A DNA stretch of 17,195 nt from CAZGDB01 sp964524705 (GCA_964524705.1 CAZGDB010000029.1:1-17195), one strand, 5' to 3'. Counted from the stretch's first letter, positions 1 through 9,038 are shown. Numbers and translations: made by a program. The notes: generated by a model not told the origin, from the letters alone.

Positions 1-1
1 T

Positions 2-77
<76 letters not shown>

Positions 78-86
78 TTTTCCTTT

Positions 87-1790
87 CTACATTTTCTCCA
101 CTGTCTTTAGTCCCAACAACAACATACCGGTGCGTAGAATACGCTCTGCGTGTTGTACTAATACGCGTCGAGGCGCTTGACGGCTATCCCCTTCCACACG
201 ACAGTTTTGAAAGAATGTACTAAATAAATTTGCCAATACATATAGATAATCACTCAAACGATGGGGATACAAGTCAGCAGCCATTTGTTGCAAGGTGTCA
301 GAAAATTGTACCAAATGTACAGCTAAGGCAATTTCTGCTGGGTGTTCTAAAGTAAAATCAGCCTCATCCGTAGCGCTAACTTTTTGCAAAATACTTTGCA
401 TTCTGACATGAGCATACATTAAATAGGCTGCAGTATTACCTTCAAACTGCAACATTTTTTCATAACTAAACACGTAATCATGTCCACGATGGGTACTCAG
501 ATCTGAATACTTAATTGCATTAATCCCGAGCACAGCAGCTAATCCAGCCGCATCGCCTGTATATTCCCTCGCCACTAAAATCTCTTCTGCCTTCGTAACA
601 GCGCCTTCTAGGAGGTCTATCAATTTTTCAGTCTCACCAGAGCGTGTTTTAAATTTTTTGCCATCTGGACCTAATACAAGCCCAAGCCCTACATGGTCAA
701 AGGCTAACCCTTCTGGTACAAAGCCCGCTTTTTGGCCAGCTGCAAATAACATTTTAAAATGCAAATCTTGTCCACTATCAGTAATGATAATAATACGATT
801 CACGTTATCTTCAGTGGCACGGTAACGTAGCGCTGCAAGGTCAGTAGCTGCATAATTAAAGCCACCATCGGCCTTTTGAATCATAAAAGGTAATGGCTCT
901 TTATCGCGACCATAAAAACCATCTAAGAAAATACATTGCGCCCCCTCAGAGGTCACGACTATCCCTTTTTGAATCAATTCAGCCAACATAGGGGCCAAAA
1001 AAGGTTGATAAAAAGACTCCCCTCTGTCGGTTAGTTTAATATCTAAAATATCATAGATCTCTTGATACGCTTGACGAGAAACTTCACAAATGCGCTCCCA
1101 AATCGCACGTGCTTCGGGTTCACCGCTTTGTAAATTCACCACCTCTGCTTGGCTCGTACGTTTAAAAGCAGCATCTTCATCAAAACGTGCTTTAGCCGCT
1201 TTATATAAAGTCACTAAGGTAGATAACGCAGGAACAGATTCAGGACTTAAATCAGGATATTGCTCTTTCAAATAGGCAATCAGCATGCCAAAAGATGTGC
1301 CCCAATCCCCTAAGTGATTAATCCGTAAAACCGTATGTCCTTGAAACTCTAACAAGCGTGCTAACACATCGCCTAAGATTGTGGTCCGTAAATGTCCCAC
1401 ATGCATTTCTTTAGCAATATTGGGGGAAGAAAAATCTATTAATATACGTTCTGGGTGTTCGCTCTGTGCGCCTAGATAAGGGTCATCCCCTAGTTTACAC
1501 AGATAATGCGCCAAAACCCCGCTTTGTACCCGTATGTTGATAAACCCAGGCCCTGCAACCTCTATGGTTTCAAACAAAGCCTCAGGTAATGCAGCAGCCC
1601 AGATATCCGCCATCTTACGTGGCGGCATACCCAGTTTTTGAGCTAACTTCATAGCAGAGTTACATTGGAAATGCCCAAATTGTGCTTGGGTACTAGGTGT
1701 GAGCTCAATACCAGGGTTTTCCAGGGTTGGAAAACATTCAGTAAGCGCTTCTTGGAAGGTGCGAATAATATGTTGTTTTAAGGTAACCAT
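87..1790 (-). CDS. argS: Arginyl-tRNA synthetase
   Basis: Cytoplasmic class I aminoacyl-tRNA synthetase that charges tRNA-Arg with arginine using ATP. It has 567 residues, close to the 577 of the E. coli enzyme. An N-terminal Add-1-type domain (about 1-110) leads to the HIGH motif in the form HVGH (130-133), inside the family context SSPNIAKEMHVGHLR. The KMSKS loop is the variant KKFKTRSGE (378-386), as is usual for bacterial ArgS lacking canonical KMSK. A DALR-type anticodon-binding domain occupies about 450-567 and ends in TVEKM, like the TVERM end of E. coli ArgS. The start is ATG at 1790; no strong Shine-Dalgarno sequence precedes it (the upstream bases read gattgacgt), so translation may be modest or depend on other signals. 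The gene is complete and I see no anomalies. Confidence 0.97.
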   Translation of the reverse strand: MVTLKQHIIRTFQEALTECFPTLENPGIELTPSTQAQFGHFQCNSAMKLAQKLGMPPRKMADIWAAALPEALFETIEVAGPGFINIRVQSGVLAHYLCKLGDDPYLGAQSEHPERILIDFSSPNIAKEMHVGHLRTTILGDVLARLLEFQGHTVLRINHLGDWGTSFGMLIAYLKEQYPDLSPESVPALSTLVTLYKAAKARFDEDAAFKRTSQAEVVNLQSGEPEARAIWERICEVSRQAYQEIYDILDIKLTDRGESFYQPFLAPMLAELIQKGIVVTSEGAQCIFLDGFYGRDKEPLPFMIQKADGGFNYAATDLAALRYRATEDNVNRIIIITDSGQDLHFKMLFAAGQKAGFVPEGLAFDHVGLGLVLGPDGKKFKTRSGETEKLIDLLEGAVTKAEEILVAREYTGDAAGLAAVLGINAIKYSDLSTHRGHDYVFSYEKMLQFEGNTAAYLMYAHVRMQSILQKVSATDEADFTLEHPAEIALAVHLVQFSDTLQQMAADLYPHRLSDYLYVLANLFSTFFQNCRVEGDSRQAPRRVLVQHAERILRTGMLLLGLKTVEKM

Positions 1791-1885
1791 ACGTCAATCA
1801 AACTGATAAATAGTGGCTCAAACAATAGCATGCTGTGCTAGGAGCGTCTAGGTTGGTCATGCATGAGATGGTTAACTATCAAACA

Positions 1886-1985
1886 NNNNNNNNNNNNNNN
1901 NNNNNNNNNNNNNNNNNNNNNNNNNNNNNNNNNNNNNNNNNNNNNNNNNNNNNNNNNNNNNNNNNNNNNNNNNNNNNNNNNNNNN
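1886..1985. other. Assembly gap (100 N)
   Basis: A run of exactly 100 undetermined bases, the conventional size for a scaffold gap of unknown length. The true distance and content between argS and the membrane-protein fragment are therefore unknown, and any reading frame running through the gap is meaningless. Confidence 0.99.
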
Positions 1986-2171
1986 TGCAGCAGTCTCACT
2001 TGGTCTACGTAATCTAGCAATCAAACGTCCTACTCCAAATATTCCTAACAAAGCAACGCCAACTGAGATTCCTGCTACCATGCCTGCAAAATAAAGGCCT
2101 GTAGTAATAGCCATAGCGGTGAGTATTGTTTTAATTCCAATATAGGGACGTATTGTATTAAATAAGCGCAT
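1986..2171 (-). CDS. Hypothetical membrane protein, truncated by the assembly gap
   Basis: Only the first 62 codons are visible; the gene then enters the N run. The start is ATG at 2171, with a GGAG Shine-Dalgarno sequence (CTCC at 2179-2182 on the plus strand) at 7-nt spacing. The visible part begins MRLFNTIRPYIGIKT and contains two hydrophobic Gly/Ala-rich stretches (about 15-36 and 37-49), then the basic sequence RLIARLRRP. By the positive-inside rule this looks like a helical hairpin or a single long membrane anchor with a cytosolic basic end. I do not recognise the family. It is divergent from the RND efflux unit and on the same strand as argS, so it could be argS's upstream neighbour, but the gap prevents judging co-transcription. 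Confidence 0.55.
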
Positions 2172-2333
2172 AAAGTGGCTCCGTTTTTTTTATTATGTTT
2201 GAAAGCTCACTGTATTAAACCACAAGATCTGACCTATTTCAATTCTTTAGGCTGTCATTTCCCCTATTTTTTACCCTTTTGGACTACGTTTTTGCGTGTA
2301 CCTGCCGAGAATACTAGGGAGGGAGGCGCCACT

Positions 2334-3389
2334 ATGAAACACCTAGGACGAAAGCTTAAAATAACGGCCAGTATCGTCTTTGCACTGTATTTACTGGGAT
2401 TAGTGGTATTACGATTTATTCCTTATGGACCACCGGCTTTTGCCAGTACTGTAGAAGTGGTTGCCGTGCAAAAGGCGCCCCTATCACACCTCTATTTTGC
2501 CCCTGGGACTGTGACCTCTGTAGAAACACTCCCTTTAAAGACAGAAATACCCGGTACAGTGTCTGCGATCTTAGTACCAGAAGGAAGCAAAGTAAGCGCA
2601 GGCACCCTCTTAATGACACTAGACAATGCAGAGCAAGCTGCAGCGGTGCATCAAGCACAAGCACAACTGAATTTAAGCATTGCGACCTATGAGCGTTCTA
2701 AAAAATTGGCTACTCGGGGTTTTGATGCAGAACAAACCACAGAAGAATATTTTAACGCGCTACAAGCTGCCTTTGCACAAAAAATCATTGCCCAAGAGCG
2801 CTTTAATAAAACAGAAATTAGAGCACCGATGGATGGGATCTTTGGAATAGCTCAAGTACATCCTGGAGATTTTGTAAACACAGGAACCCTGATGGCCAAC
2901 TTTAAAGGTGAGCATGCTCCCTTACTTGTTGCATTCAGTTTATCTGCAGAACAATATGATGCTGTGACCCTAGGCATGCAAATCACCGCCACACTCACAC
3001 AAAACACCCAGCCTTATTTAGGAGAAATTATTCATATAGATCCGACTGTAGATCCCTACACTCGTCAATTTCAACTCCAAGCTAGGCTCTTAGAGGCCCC
3101 AACCTTGGTCCCTGGCCAATTTATGAATGTTATTGTAAAAGCAAAACCGTATGAAGGATTAGTGGTCCCTGAAAGTGCTATTGTGCATGAAGCCACAGAA
3201 GAATTTGTTTTTTTAGTCAAAGAACATCTACCTCAAAAACATAAAGTCACTATTGGTCAACGCGGGGTTGGCTGGGTACAAATTTCAAATGGAATTTCTG
3301 TTGGAGATCACATTGTGATTCGAGGACAACAAAAAATCATCCCTGGCGTACCTGCAGCAGTCAAAGTCGTGGAATGGCAACATGGTTAA
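2334..3389 (+). CDS. RND efflux periplasmic adaptor subunit (membrane fusion protein)
   Basis: Periplasmic adaptor that links an inner-membrane RND pump to an outer-membrane TolC-type channel. It has 351 residues. An N-terminal hydrophobic anchor (about 11-30) has no lipobox cysteine, so it is held by a membrane helix rather than a lipid. The barrel-sandwich (lipoyl) halves are at about 72-93 (GTVSAILVPEGSKVSAG) and 160-171 (TEIRAPMDGIFG). They flank a short alpha-hairpin (about 97-158). Beta-barrel and membrane-proximal domains follow. The frame is open back to a GTG at 2175, but I chose ATG 2334 because a very strong GGAGG (2322-2326) sits 7 nt before it and the hydrophobic anchor then lies at the true N terminus. 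Its last 8 bases overlap the permease gene, which implies translational coupling. The substrate cannot be read from the sequence. Confidence 0.93.
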   Translation: MKHLGRKLKITASIVFALYLLGLVVLRFIPYGPPAFASTVEVVAVQKAPLSHLYFAPGTVTSVETLPLKTEIPGTVSAILVPEGSKVSAGTLLMTLDNAEQAAAVHQAQAQLNLSIATYERSKKLATRGFDAEQTTEEYFNALQAAFAQKIIAQERFNKTEIRAPMDGIFGIAQVHPGDFVNTGTLMANFKGEHAPLLVAFSLSAEQYDAVTLGMQITATLTQNTQPYLGEIIHIDPTVDPYTRQFQLQARLLEAPTLVPGQFMNVIVKAKPYEGLVVPESAIVHEATEEFVFLVKEHLPQKHKVTIGQRGVGWVQISNGISVGDHIVIRGQQKIIPGVPAAVKVVEWQHG

Positions 3390-6300
3390 GCTCTGTCTGC
3401 AACGCCCTGTCTTTACTTGGGTAATGAACTTACTTTTAATTTTATTGGGTCTGATTGCAGCACAAAATCTTTCCGTACGCGAATATCCACAAATTGATAA
3501 ACCTTTTATTACGGTTCAAATCTCCTACCCCGGTGCTAGCGCAGAAGTGATGGAATCCAGAATAACCCGTCCTGTTGAAGAATCCTTAGCAGGGATTGCT
3601 GGTGTTCAGGTGATGAACTCTATTACCCGTAGTGAAAACACGCAAGTCACTTTGGAATTTAAGCTTTCTGTAGATCCTGATGTTGCAGCTAATGCGGTAC
3701 GCGATAAAATCAGTCGTGTACGCGCTCTGCTGCCGATAGAAGCCACTGAACCCGTCATTGCCAAAGAAGAAGCCGATGCGCAACCGATTTTATATTTAGC
3801 CTTTTCCAGTACGGTGCACTCTGCCATGTCTATTACAGATATTGCAGATCGATATGTCAAAGATGCGTTACAAACCATTGATGGCGTCTCTAATATTACA
3901 ATATTCGGAGCCCGCACCCCTTCGATGCGTATTTGGCTAGACCCCACGCGTTTGGCACAATATCAACTATCTGTACAAGAAGTAGAAAATGCCATTCGCA
4001 CCCAAAATAATGAAATCCCCAGTGGCCGTATTGAAAGTTATGACAGGGAATTCACCCTTCTTTTTGAAGGAGATCTCAATACTCCGGATGCATTCAACAA
4101 GATTGTTGTGAAAAAAAATGGGACTCAAGTCATTCGTTTATCCGATGTCGCAGAGGTAAAGTTAGCCCCCTTAGATACCCATGTCATCACGCGTTTTGAT
4201 GGCAAACCCGCCGTCGCCATTGGGGTAATCAGAGAAGCCACAGCCAACCCTTTAACGATTGCTGCATCCGTACGTCAAATGGTGAATAAATTAAACACCC
4301 AACTTCCCGAAGGCCTTAGCTTAACGATGGCTTATGATAGTACGGTATTTATCTCTGAATCTATTCACGGCGTCTTAAAAACCTTAGTAGAAGCGGTAGT
4401 GTTGGTAATTCTTGTTATTTACGCCATCTTAAAATCTTGGCGTGCTGTGTTAATCCCCACCATTGCTATTCCCATATCACTAATAAGTACATTTACCTTA
4501 ATGGCGTTATTTGGGTTTTCTTTTAACACCCTCACTTTACTGGCCATGGTGCTAACAATTGGGCTGGTCGTGGATGATGCGATTGTGGTATTAGAAAACA
4601 TACAACGTCATATTGAATCAGGTAAAAGTCCTGCAGAAGCTGCCGAAATTGGCGGAAGTGAAATTCAACTCCCGATTATTGCCATGACACTCACATTAGC
4701 GGCAGTATTTACCCCAGTGGCCCTTTCCACCGGGGTCACAGGACGTTTATTTAGAGAGTTTGCGCTGACTTTAGCCGGTGCAGTGATTATTTCTGGTTTT
4801 GTCGCCCTCACCCTGACCCCATTACTGTGTTCAAAAATACTCAATCGCACTACACATCCTGCTGGATGGTTTGATAGACTTGAAAAAAGCTATCATAAAG
4901 CGGTCTCTTTATCATTTACAAAGCTTCCTCGCACCTTAGTCGTTATTGGTATTATTTTTATTGCTATTTTTGGTCTCTTTAAGTTGCTCCCCGCTGAACT
5001 TGCCCCTACTGAAGATCGGAGCACTTTGTTAGCCATTGCGATTGCACCAGACGGCGCGACAATTGGTTATACAGATCGCGCCCTGACAAAAATTGAAAAT
5101 ATTATTGCCACCGTTCCTGAGGTCACCCATTATTTTACAGTAGCAGGGTTCCCTGTACCCTCCCAAGGTTTAACCTTTATTCGATTACAACCCTGGGAAG
5201 AACGCAGTCGTCCACAAAAATACATCATGTATGAATTGATGCCCAAATTTTGGACCGCAGTGCCCGATTTGCTCGCCTTTCCTACACAACCGCCTCCTTT
5301 GGGTGCAAGCCCTTTAAGTCGACCTTTTAATGTGGTGATTAAAACAATTGGCAGCTATGAATCGCTCCATAATCAAGTCAACCAGATTATGGGTAAACTC
5401 TACAGTAATACTAAACTGGTAGGCTTAGATACAGACCTTAAACTCAATAAACCTGAGATTTCGCTACATTTATCTAGAGACTTGCTCAGTACACAAGGAA
5501 TTTCTGTTGAAACCGTTGGACGGACTTTAGAGTCTCTCTACGCGAGCCGTAAAGTGGGCACTTTTAAACGAGAAGGCAAACAATACGATGTGTTAGTACA
5601 ACGTCCTGATGACCAACGTCAAAGTGCGAATAGTTTATCTCATATTTTTCTAAAAAATGACCAGCAGCAATTAGTACCGTTAACCACTTTTATCACCGAA
5701 GAAGAACGCACCGCTCCTGCTGCACTCAACCATTTTAATCGTTTTAGAGCAGCACATATTACGGCAGGACTCGTCCCTGGGTATGCACTAGAGGATGCCC
5801 TAAAATTCTTTCAAGATGCGGCAAAAGATGTTGTAGATCCAAGTTCCATCGATTATGACGGAGACTCCCGCAGTTTTATTGAAGGTGCGCAACAAGGGTA
5901 TCAAGCGCTAGGCTTTGCCTTAGTATTTATCTTCTTAGTCTTAGCGGCACAATTTGAAAGTTTTTTATATCCTTGCATCATGTTGCTCACCGTGCCCTTT
6001 GCACTCTTTGGAGCACTCTTAGCTTTGTTTATGACTTTTGGCACCCTCAACATCTATAGTGAAATTGGTTTAATTACGCTTATCGGCTTAATTACCAAAC
6101 ACGGCATTCTACTAGTAGACTTTGCAAACAAAGAACGTGCCTTGGGTAAAAGCCCGCAAGAAGCAGCACTACTAGCCGCTGAGCTACGCCTTCGTCCTAT
6201 ACTCATGACAACCTGTGCCATGATTTTAGGCGCTTTACCGCTAATTTTATCACATGGTGCAGGCGCTGAAAGTCGTGCACAAATCGGCTGGGTCATTGTT

Positions 6301-6414
6301 GGTGGTATGTCAGTGGGTACGTATTTTACCTTATTTATTATTCCTTTGATTTACACCCAAGTCATTTTACTGGAGCAACGATACCGCGCATGGCGCAGCG
6401 CTACTGAGTCATGA
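3382..6414 (+). CDS. RND (HAE1/AcrB-type) efflux permease
   Basis: Inner-membrane proton-driven drug or solute exporter that works as a trimer with the preceding adaptor. At 1010 residues it is slightly shorter than AcrB (1049). It shows the family layout: TM1 (about 10-28), a first large periplasmic domain containing REYPQIDKPFITVQISYPGA, TM helices from about 330, a second periplasmic loop (about 550-840) and the C-terminal helices. The proton-relay residues are present: D398 and D399 in GLVVDDAIVV (AcrB D407/D408), K906 in LITKHGILLVDFAN (AcrB K940), and R938 in the LRP segment. The start ATG lies inside the adaptor gene with an 8-nt overlap. No outer-membrane channel gene is next to it, so it presumably uses a TolC encoded elsewhere. 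Whether it exports drugs, detergents or host compounds is not decidable here. Confidence 0.95.
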   Translation: MVKLCLQRPVFTWVMNLLLILLGLIAAQNLSVREYPQIDKPFITVQISYPGASAEVMESRITRPVEESLAGIAGVQVMNSITRSENTQVTLEFKLSVDPDVAANAVRDKISRVRALLPIEATEPVIAKEEADAQPILYLAFSSTVHSAMSITDIADRYVKDALQTIDGVSNITIFGARTPSMRIWLDPTRLAQYQLSVQEVENAIRTQNNEIPSGRIESYDREFTLLFEGDLNTPDAFNKIVVKKNGTQVIRLSDVAEVKLAPLDTHVITRFDGKPAVAIGVIREATANPLTIAASVRQMVNKLNTQLPEGLSLTMAYDSTVFISESIHGVLKTLVEAVVLVILVIYAILKSWRAVLIPTIAIPISLISTFTLMALFGFSFNTLTLLAMVLTIGLVVDDAIVVLENIQRHIESGKSPAEAAEIGGSEIQLPIIAMTLTLAAVFTPVALSTGVTGRLFREFALTLAGAVIISGFVALTLTPLLCSKILNRTTHPAGWFDRLEKSYHKAVSLSFTKLPRTLVVIGIIFIAIFGLFKLLPAELAPTEDRSTLLAIAIAPDGATIGYTDRALTKIENIIATVPEVTHYFTVAGFPVPSQGLTFIRLQPWEERSRPQKYIMYELMPKFWTAVPDLLAFPTQPPPLGASPLSRPFNVVIKTIGSYESLHNQVNQIMGKLYSNTKLVGLDTDLKLNKPEISLHLSRDLLSTQGISVETVGRTLESLYASRKVGTFKREGKQYDVLVQRPDDQRQSANSLSHIFLKNDQQQLVPLTTFITEEERTAPAALNHFNRFRAAHITAGLVPGYALEDALKFFQDAAKDVVDPSSIDYDGDSRSFIEGAQQGYQALGFALVFIFLVLAAQFESFLYPCIMLLTVPFALFGALLALFMTFGTLNIYSEIGLITLIGLITKHGILLVDFANKERALGKSPQEAALLAAELRLRPILMTTCAMILGALPLILSHGAGAESRAQIGWVIVGGMSVGTYFTLFIIPLIYTQVILLEQRYRAWRSATES

Positions 6415-6420
6415 TATACT
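6412..6420 (+). promoter_or_regulatory. Extended -10 promoter for the MFS gene
   Basis: TGATATACT is a TGn extended -10 with hexamer TATACT (6415-6420), one mismatch from TATAAT. No good -35 is present, as is common for extended -10 promoters. It overlaps the permease stop codon. Transcription would begin near 6427, giving a leader of about 33 nt before the MFS start. The MFS gene can therefore be expressed independently of the RND pair. Confidence 0.5.
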
Positions 6421-6459
6421 CGCCTTGCGTGAGTCAATATTATTACAGGAGCTCAAATT

Positions 6460-7692
6460 ATGCGCGGCGTTAGCGGAAGTATTTGGTTTTTATGGGTGTT
6501 AGTCTCTGTGTTTTACGCCTTTCAATACATTCTGCGTGTGTTACCTAACATTTTAATGCCGGACATTATGTCACGCTTCCATATTGATGCAGTTTTATTC
6601 GGTCAGTTATCTGGCTGGTACTATATTGGTTATGCCCTGATTCATATTCCTGTCGGGTTAATGTTAGACCATTGGGGGCCTAAACGAGTTATCCCTGTCT
6701 GTTTATTATTAACCGTTGTTGGGTTACTACCTTTGATGTATTCAGACCACTGGATGTATCCCCTCTTAGGGCGCGTCTTGATTGGTATCGGTTCTTCTGC
6801 AGCAGTATTAGGGTGCTTCAAAGTCATTCGTATGGGATTCCCTGAAGACTGGTTCACCCGTATTTTAGGGTTGTCTGCAACCATTGGTCTATGTGGTGCT
6901 ATCTATGGCGGCAAACCAGTTGCGATGTTGTTTGAACAGTATGGATTTGATAAACCATTATGGGGTCTCATCGCAACCGGCGTAGGTTTAGCAGCCCTTA
7001 TTTACTTTACAGCGCCACAAATTGAAAAAGTACCACAGCATACGCCATGGGAAGATATCAAGCTGATCTTAAGTAACAAAAAGTTTTTGTTTTTAAGCTT
7101 TTTAGGCGGTTGTATGGTTGGTCCCGTTGAAGGCTTTGCGGATGCTTGGGGGGCTTCATTCCTACAACAGGCTTATGGCTTAGAAAAAACAGTAGCTTCA
7201 AATTATACTTCTCAGATTTTTGTGGGCTTTTGTTTTGGGGCACCGTTCCTGACCTTTTTTGCTGATAAGTTCAAAGCCTATTTAAGTACGATTTTGTTCT
7301 CTGCGCTGATCATGGGTGGGATATTCACAACCTTGTTAATACAGCCAGTCCCTGTGGCCATCTTACCTTTCTTGTTTACCGTTATTGGCGTCTTTTGTGC
7401 TTATCAGATGATCCTTATCTATAAAGCCTCGACTTTTGTTGAAACTGAGTTGGCAGGCTTGGCGACTGCTTGCACCAATATGATCATCATGATTTTTGGA
7501 TATTTATTCCATTCCGGTATCGGCACGCTCATGGATATGTTCTGGGATGGCACGATGGTAGATGGACATATTGTTTATACCCAAGACAGTTTCTTCTTTG
7601 GCTTAGGGATTATTCCTGCAGGAATGTTCTTGGCAGCTTTGGGAGTGATAGGGTTAGCTGTGCAAGAAAAGAAAAAGCGCATCGCTGCGTAA
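6460..7692 (+). CDS. Major facilitator superfamily transporter
   Basis: Inner-membrane secondary transporter of 410 residues, the usual length for a 12-helix MFS protein. The signature motif A between TM2 and TM3 is visible as GLMLDHWGPKR (66-76), followed by hydrophobic segments throughout and a basic C-terminal tail (QEKKKRIAA). The N terminus (WFLWVLVSVFYAFQYILRVLPNILMPDIM) resembles MFS nutrient carriers of intracellular gammaproteobacteria, such as those related to the Legionella Pht and Francisella transporters; this is an impression from residue patterns, and the substrate is unknown. AGGAG (6447-6451) lies 8 nt before the ATG. It is 45 bp downstream of the RND permease but has its own promoter and a strong terminator, so it is probably an independent unit. 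A drug efflux role cannot be excluded given the neighbour. Confidence 0.9.
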   Translation: MRGVSGSIWFLWVLVSVFYAFQYILRVLPNILMPDIMSRFHIDAVLFGQLSGWYYIGYALIHIPVGLMLDHWGPKRVIPVCLLLTVVGLLPLMYSDHWMYPLLGRVLIGIGSSAAVLGCFKVIRMGFPEDWFTRILGLSATIGLCGAIYGGKPVAMLFEQYGFDKPLWGLIATGVGLAALIYFTAPQIEKVPQHTPWEDIKLILSNKKFLFLSFLGGCMVGPVEGFADAWGASFLQQAYGLEKTVASNYTSQIFVGFCFGAPFLTFFADKFKAYLSTILFSALIMGGIFTTLLIQPVPVAILPFLFTVIGVFCAYQMILIYKASTFVETELAGLATACTNMIIMIFGYLFHSGIGTLMDMFWDGTMVDGHIVYTQDSFFFGLGIIPAGMFLAALGVIGLAVQEKKKRIAA

Positions 7693-7707
7693 TTTCTAGA
7701 CTAAAAG

Positions 7708-7744
7708 ACGCCGTATTTCTTAAAAGAGGTACGGCGTTTTTTTT
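7708..7744 (+). terminator. Rho-independent terminator, possibly bidirectional
   Basis: The perfect 8-bp arms ACGCCGTA (7708-7715) and TACGGCGT (7730-7737) enclose a 14-nt loop and run directly into eight T residues (7737-7744). This is a textbook terminator for the MFS gene. Read on the minus strand the same hairpin is followed by CTTTTAG, a weaker U tract, so it may also stop transcription of the convergent IQ-motif gene, whose stop codon lies at 7743-7745. Confidence 0.9.
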
Positions 7745-9002
7745 AATGTGCTAATAAGACTCTCTCTCTGTTTTCTTGCCGTGTATGAACCTGTGGCTTA
7801 CGCTGTACCAACTGACTTGCCTGTTGCCAATACCCTGCAAACCACCCCTGTGTAGGCTGTATAGAGGCTACAACAGGAACCGCAGCAACCGAGTGCCCTG
7901 CCTGCACTACAATATCCTTTTTCCCTCTGTTTTCTTGCCGTGTATGAACCTGTGGCTTACGCTGTACCAACTGACTTGCCTGTTGCCAATACCCTGCAAA
8001 CCACCCCTGTGTAGGCTGTATAGAGGCTACAACAGGAACCGCAGCAACCGAGTGCCCTGCTACAATATCCTTTTTCCCTAACCGTACCTTTTTGATCGCA
8101 GCAATCACTTTATAATATAAATCCTTTACTTCACGATGACGTCTTTTAACTGCCGCTGGCGTCTGGTCTTCCTCTAATCCAATGCGATGGGCACTGGCAT
8201 TTTGACACACACTCGCAAGAACCTGACTGCTATAAAACCTCTGCTTCCCACATTTACCCGTAGGATATTGATGCGCATCTCTATCATATGCACCCTGCGC
8301 GCCTTGTCCAAAGCCCATGATGTGAAACATATTGTGTTCTTCTTTTCTAAAAACATAGAGAGATCTGGCAATTAAATGCGATAAGACTACATGCATTCTA
8401 TGGCGTAGCGCAGCATGTGCTGCTTGCGGGGGGATCTGAGGCATCCACCACGCATTCACAAACAACATATTCCGCTTGCCAAATAAAACCTGCGCCTGAT
8501 ACTCTGCTTTGGTTAAAATGGGCACTTGAGCGCCTTCGGCATGCGGCATTGCTTCCCGCTCTCTATACACGGTATAATAAGCTTCTAACAAAGCTTGTTC
8601 CGCGTGATTATTTTCGGCAAATGCTTTAAACGTAACGCCCGACTCCATGCCTGGCAACCACGGCTGTTTTAAAACACATTCTGGAGAAAGTTGTAAAAAA
8701 GCCAATGAATAGGCATCTCCATGCCCACCCTCTGCACGTTCTTTCATACCCGCGGTATAACTTTGATTACGCAAGGCAATACCCTTAGCATACATCCACG
8801 TCAGATCTGCAATGGACAATAATTTACGCTCTTTGAACCCTCGCCATATTTTTTGAATTTTAGTGGCTGCTTGTTCTGGTGGTAGTGCGGGTGATTGGGA
8901 TATCAGCACGGGTGCATTAAAAAAATATGCCCACATACGCTTAAGACGAGTATGTATCGCTTGGTATCCTGCGCGCAGTACGATTTTTAATATTTGCAAC
9001 AT
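7743..9002 (-). CDS. Hypothetical protein with an IQ (calmodulin-binding) motif and a C-terminal tandem duplication
   Basis: Unrecognised protein of 419 residues. The N terminus (about 1-35) is basic, hydrophobic and aromatic, with no cleavable signal peptide evident. A perfect IQ motif, IQKIWRGFKER (49-59; consensus IQxxxRGxxxR), follows, preceded by EQAATK as in eukaryotic IQ repeats. The middle (about 60-300) is probably globular and rich in Ala, His, Met and Trp, with no motif I can assign. The C terminus holds two copies of a 51-53-residue block (about 308-412) containing QGWFAGYWQQASQLVQRKP. The start ATG 9002 is preferred over an in-frame GTG one codon earlier because AGGAG lies 7 nt before the ATG but only 4 before the GTG. 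IQ motifs are typical of host calmodulin-binding proteins, and Legionella SidJ uses one, so a host-directed effector is possible. No secretion signal can be confirmed. Confidence 0.8.
   Translation of the reverse strand: MLQILKIVLRAGYQAIHTRLKRMWAYFFNAPVLISQSPALPPEQAATKIQKIWRGFKERKLLSIADLTWMYAKGIALRNQSYTAGMKERAEGGHGDAYSLAFLQLSPECVLKQPWLPGMESGVTFKAFAENNHAEQALLEAYYTVYREREAMPHAEGAQVPILTKAEYQAQVLFGKRNMLFVNAWWMPQIPPQAAHAALRHRMHVVLSHLIARSLYVFRKEEHNMFHIMGFGQGAQGAYDRDAHQYPTGKCGKQRFYSSQVLASVCQNASAHRIGLEEDQTPAAVKRRHREVKDLYYKVIAAIKKVRLGKKDIVAGHSVAAVPVVASIQPTQGWFAGYWQQASQLVQRKPQVHTRQENRGKKDIVVQAGHSVAAVPVVASIQPTQGWFAGYWQQASQLVQRKPQVHTRQENRERVLLAH
7766..8079 (-). repeat. Two near-identical tandem copies (159 and 153 bp) inside the IQ-motif gene
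   Basis: Plus-strand bases 7766-7924 and 7925-8079 are copies of the same unit. By eye they are identical except for six extra bases (around 7902-7907) in the left copy. The difference is in frame: one protein copy reads DIVAGHS and the other DIVVQAGHS. The lack of any silent change between copies points to a very recent duplication, or to ongoing copy-number change by slippage or recombination. Confidence 0.95.
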
Positions 9003-9038
9003 CACGGATCTCCTTGTTTTTTAGCTAGTTGATTTACT

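Noticed and set aside
1835..2020. Short frames running through the N gap on both strands
   Set aside because: They consist mostly of undetermined codons and cannot be interpreted.
2175..2333. N-terminal extension of the RND adaptor from GTG 2175
   Set aside because: The extension (53 residues) has no ribosome site, would overlap the divergent gene's leader and would place the membrane anchor internally. ATG 2334 has a strong GGAGG at ideal spacing.
7776..8081. Plus-strand frame opposite the duplicated part of the IQ-motif gene
   Set aside because: It repeats only because the coding strand is duplicated; it has no ribosome site and lies antisense to a gene with clear start, promoter and composition.
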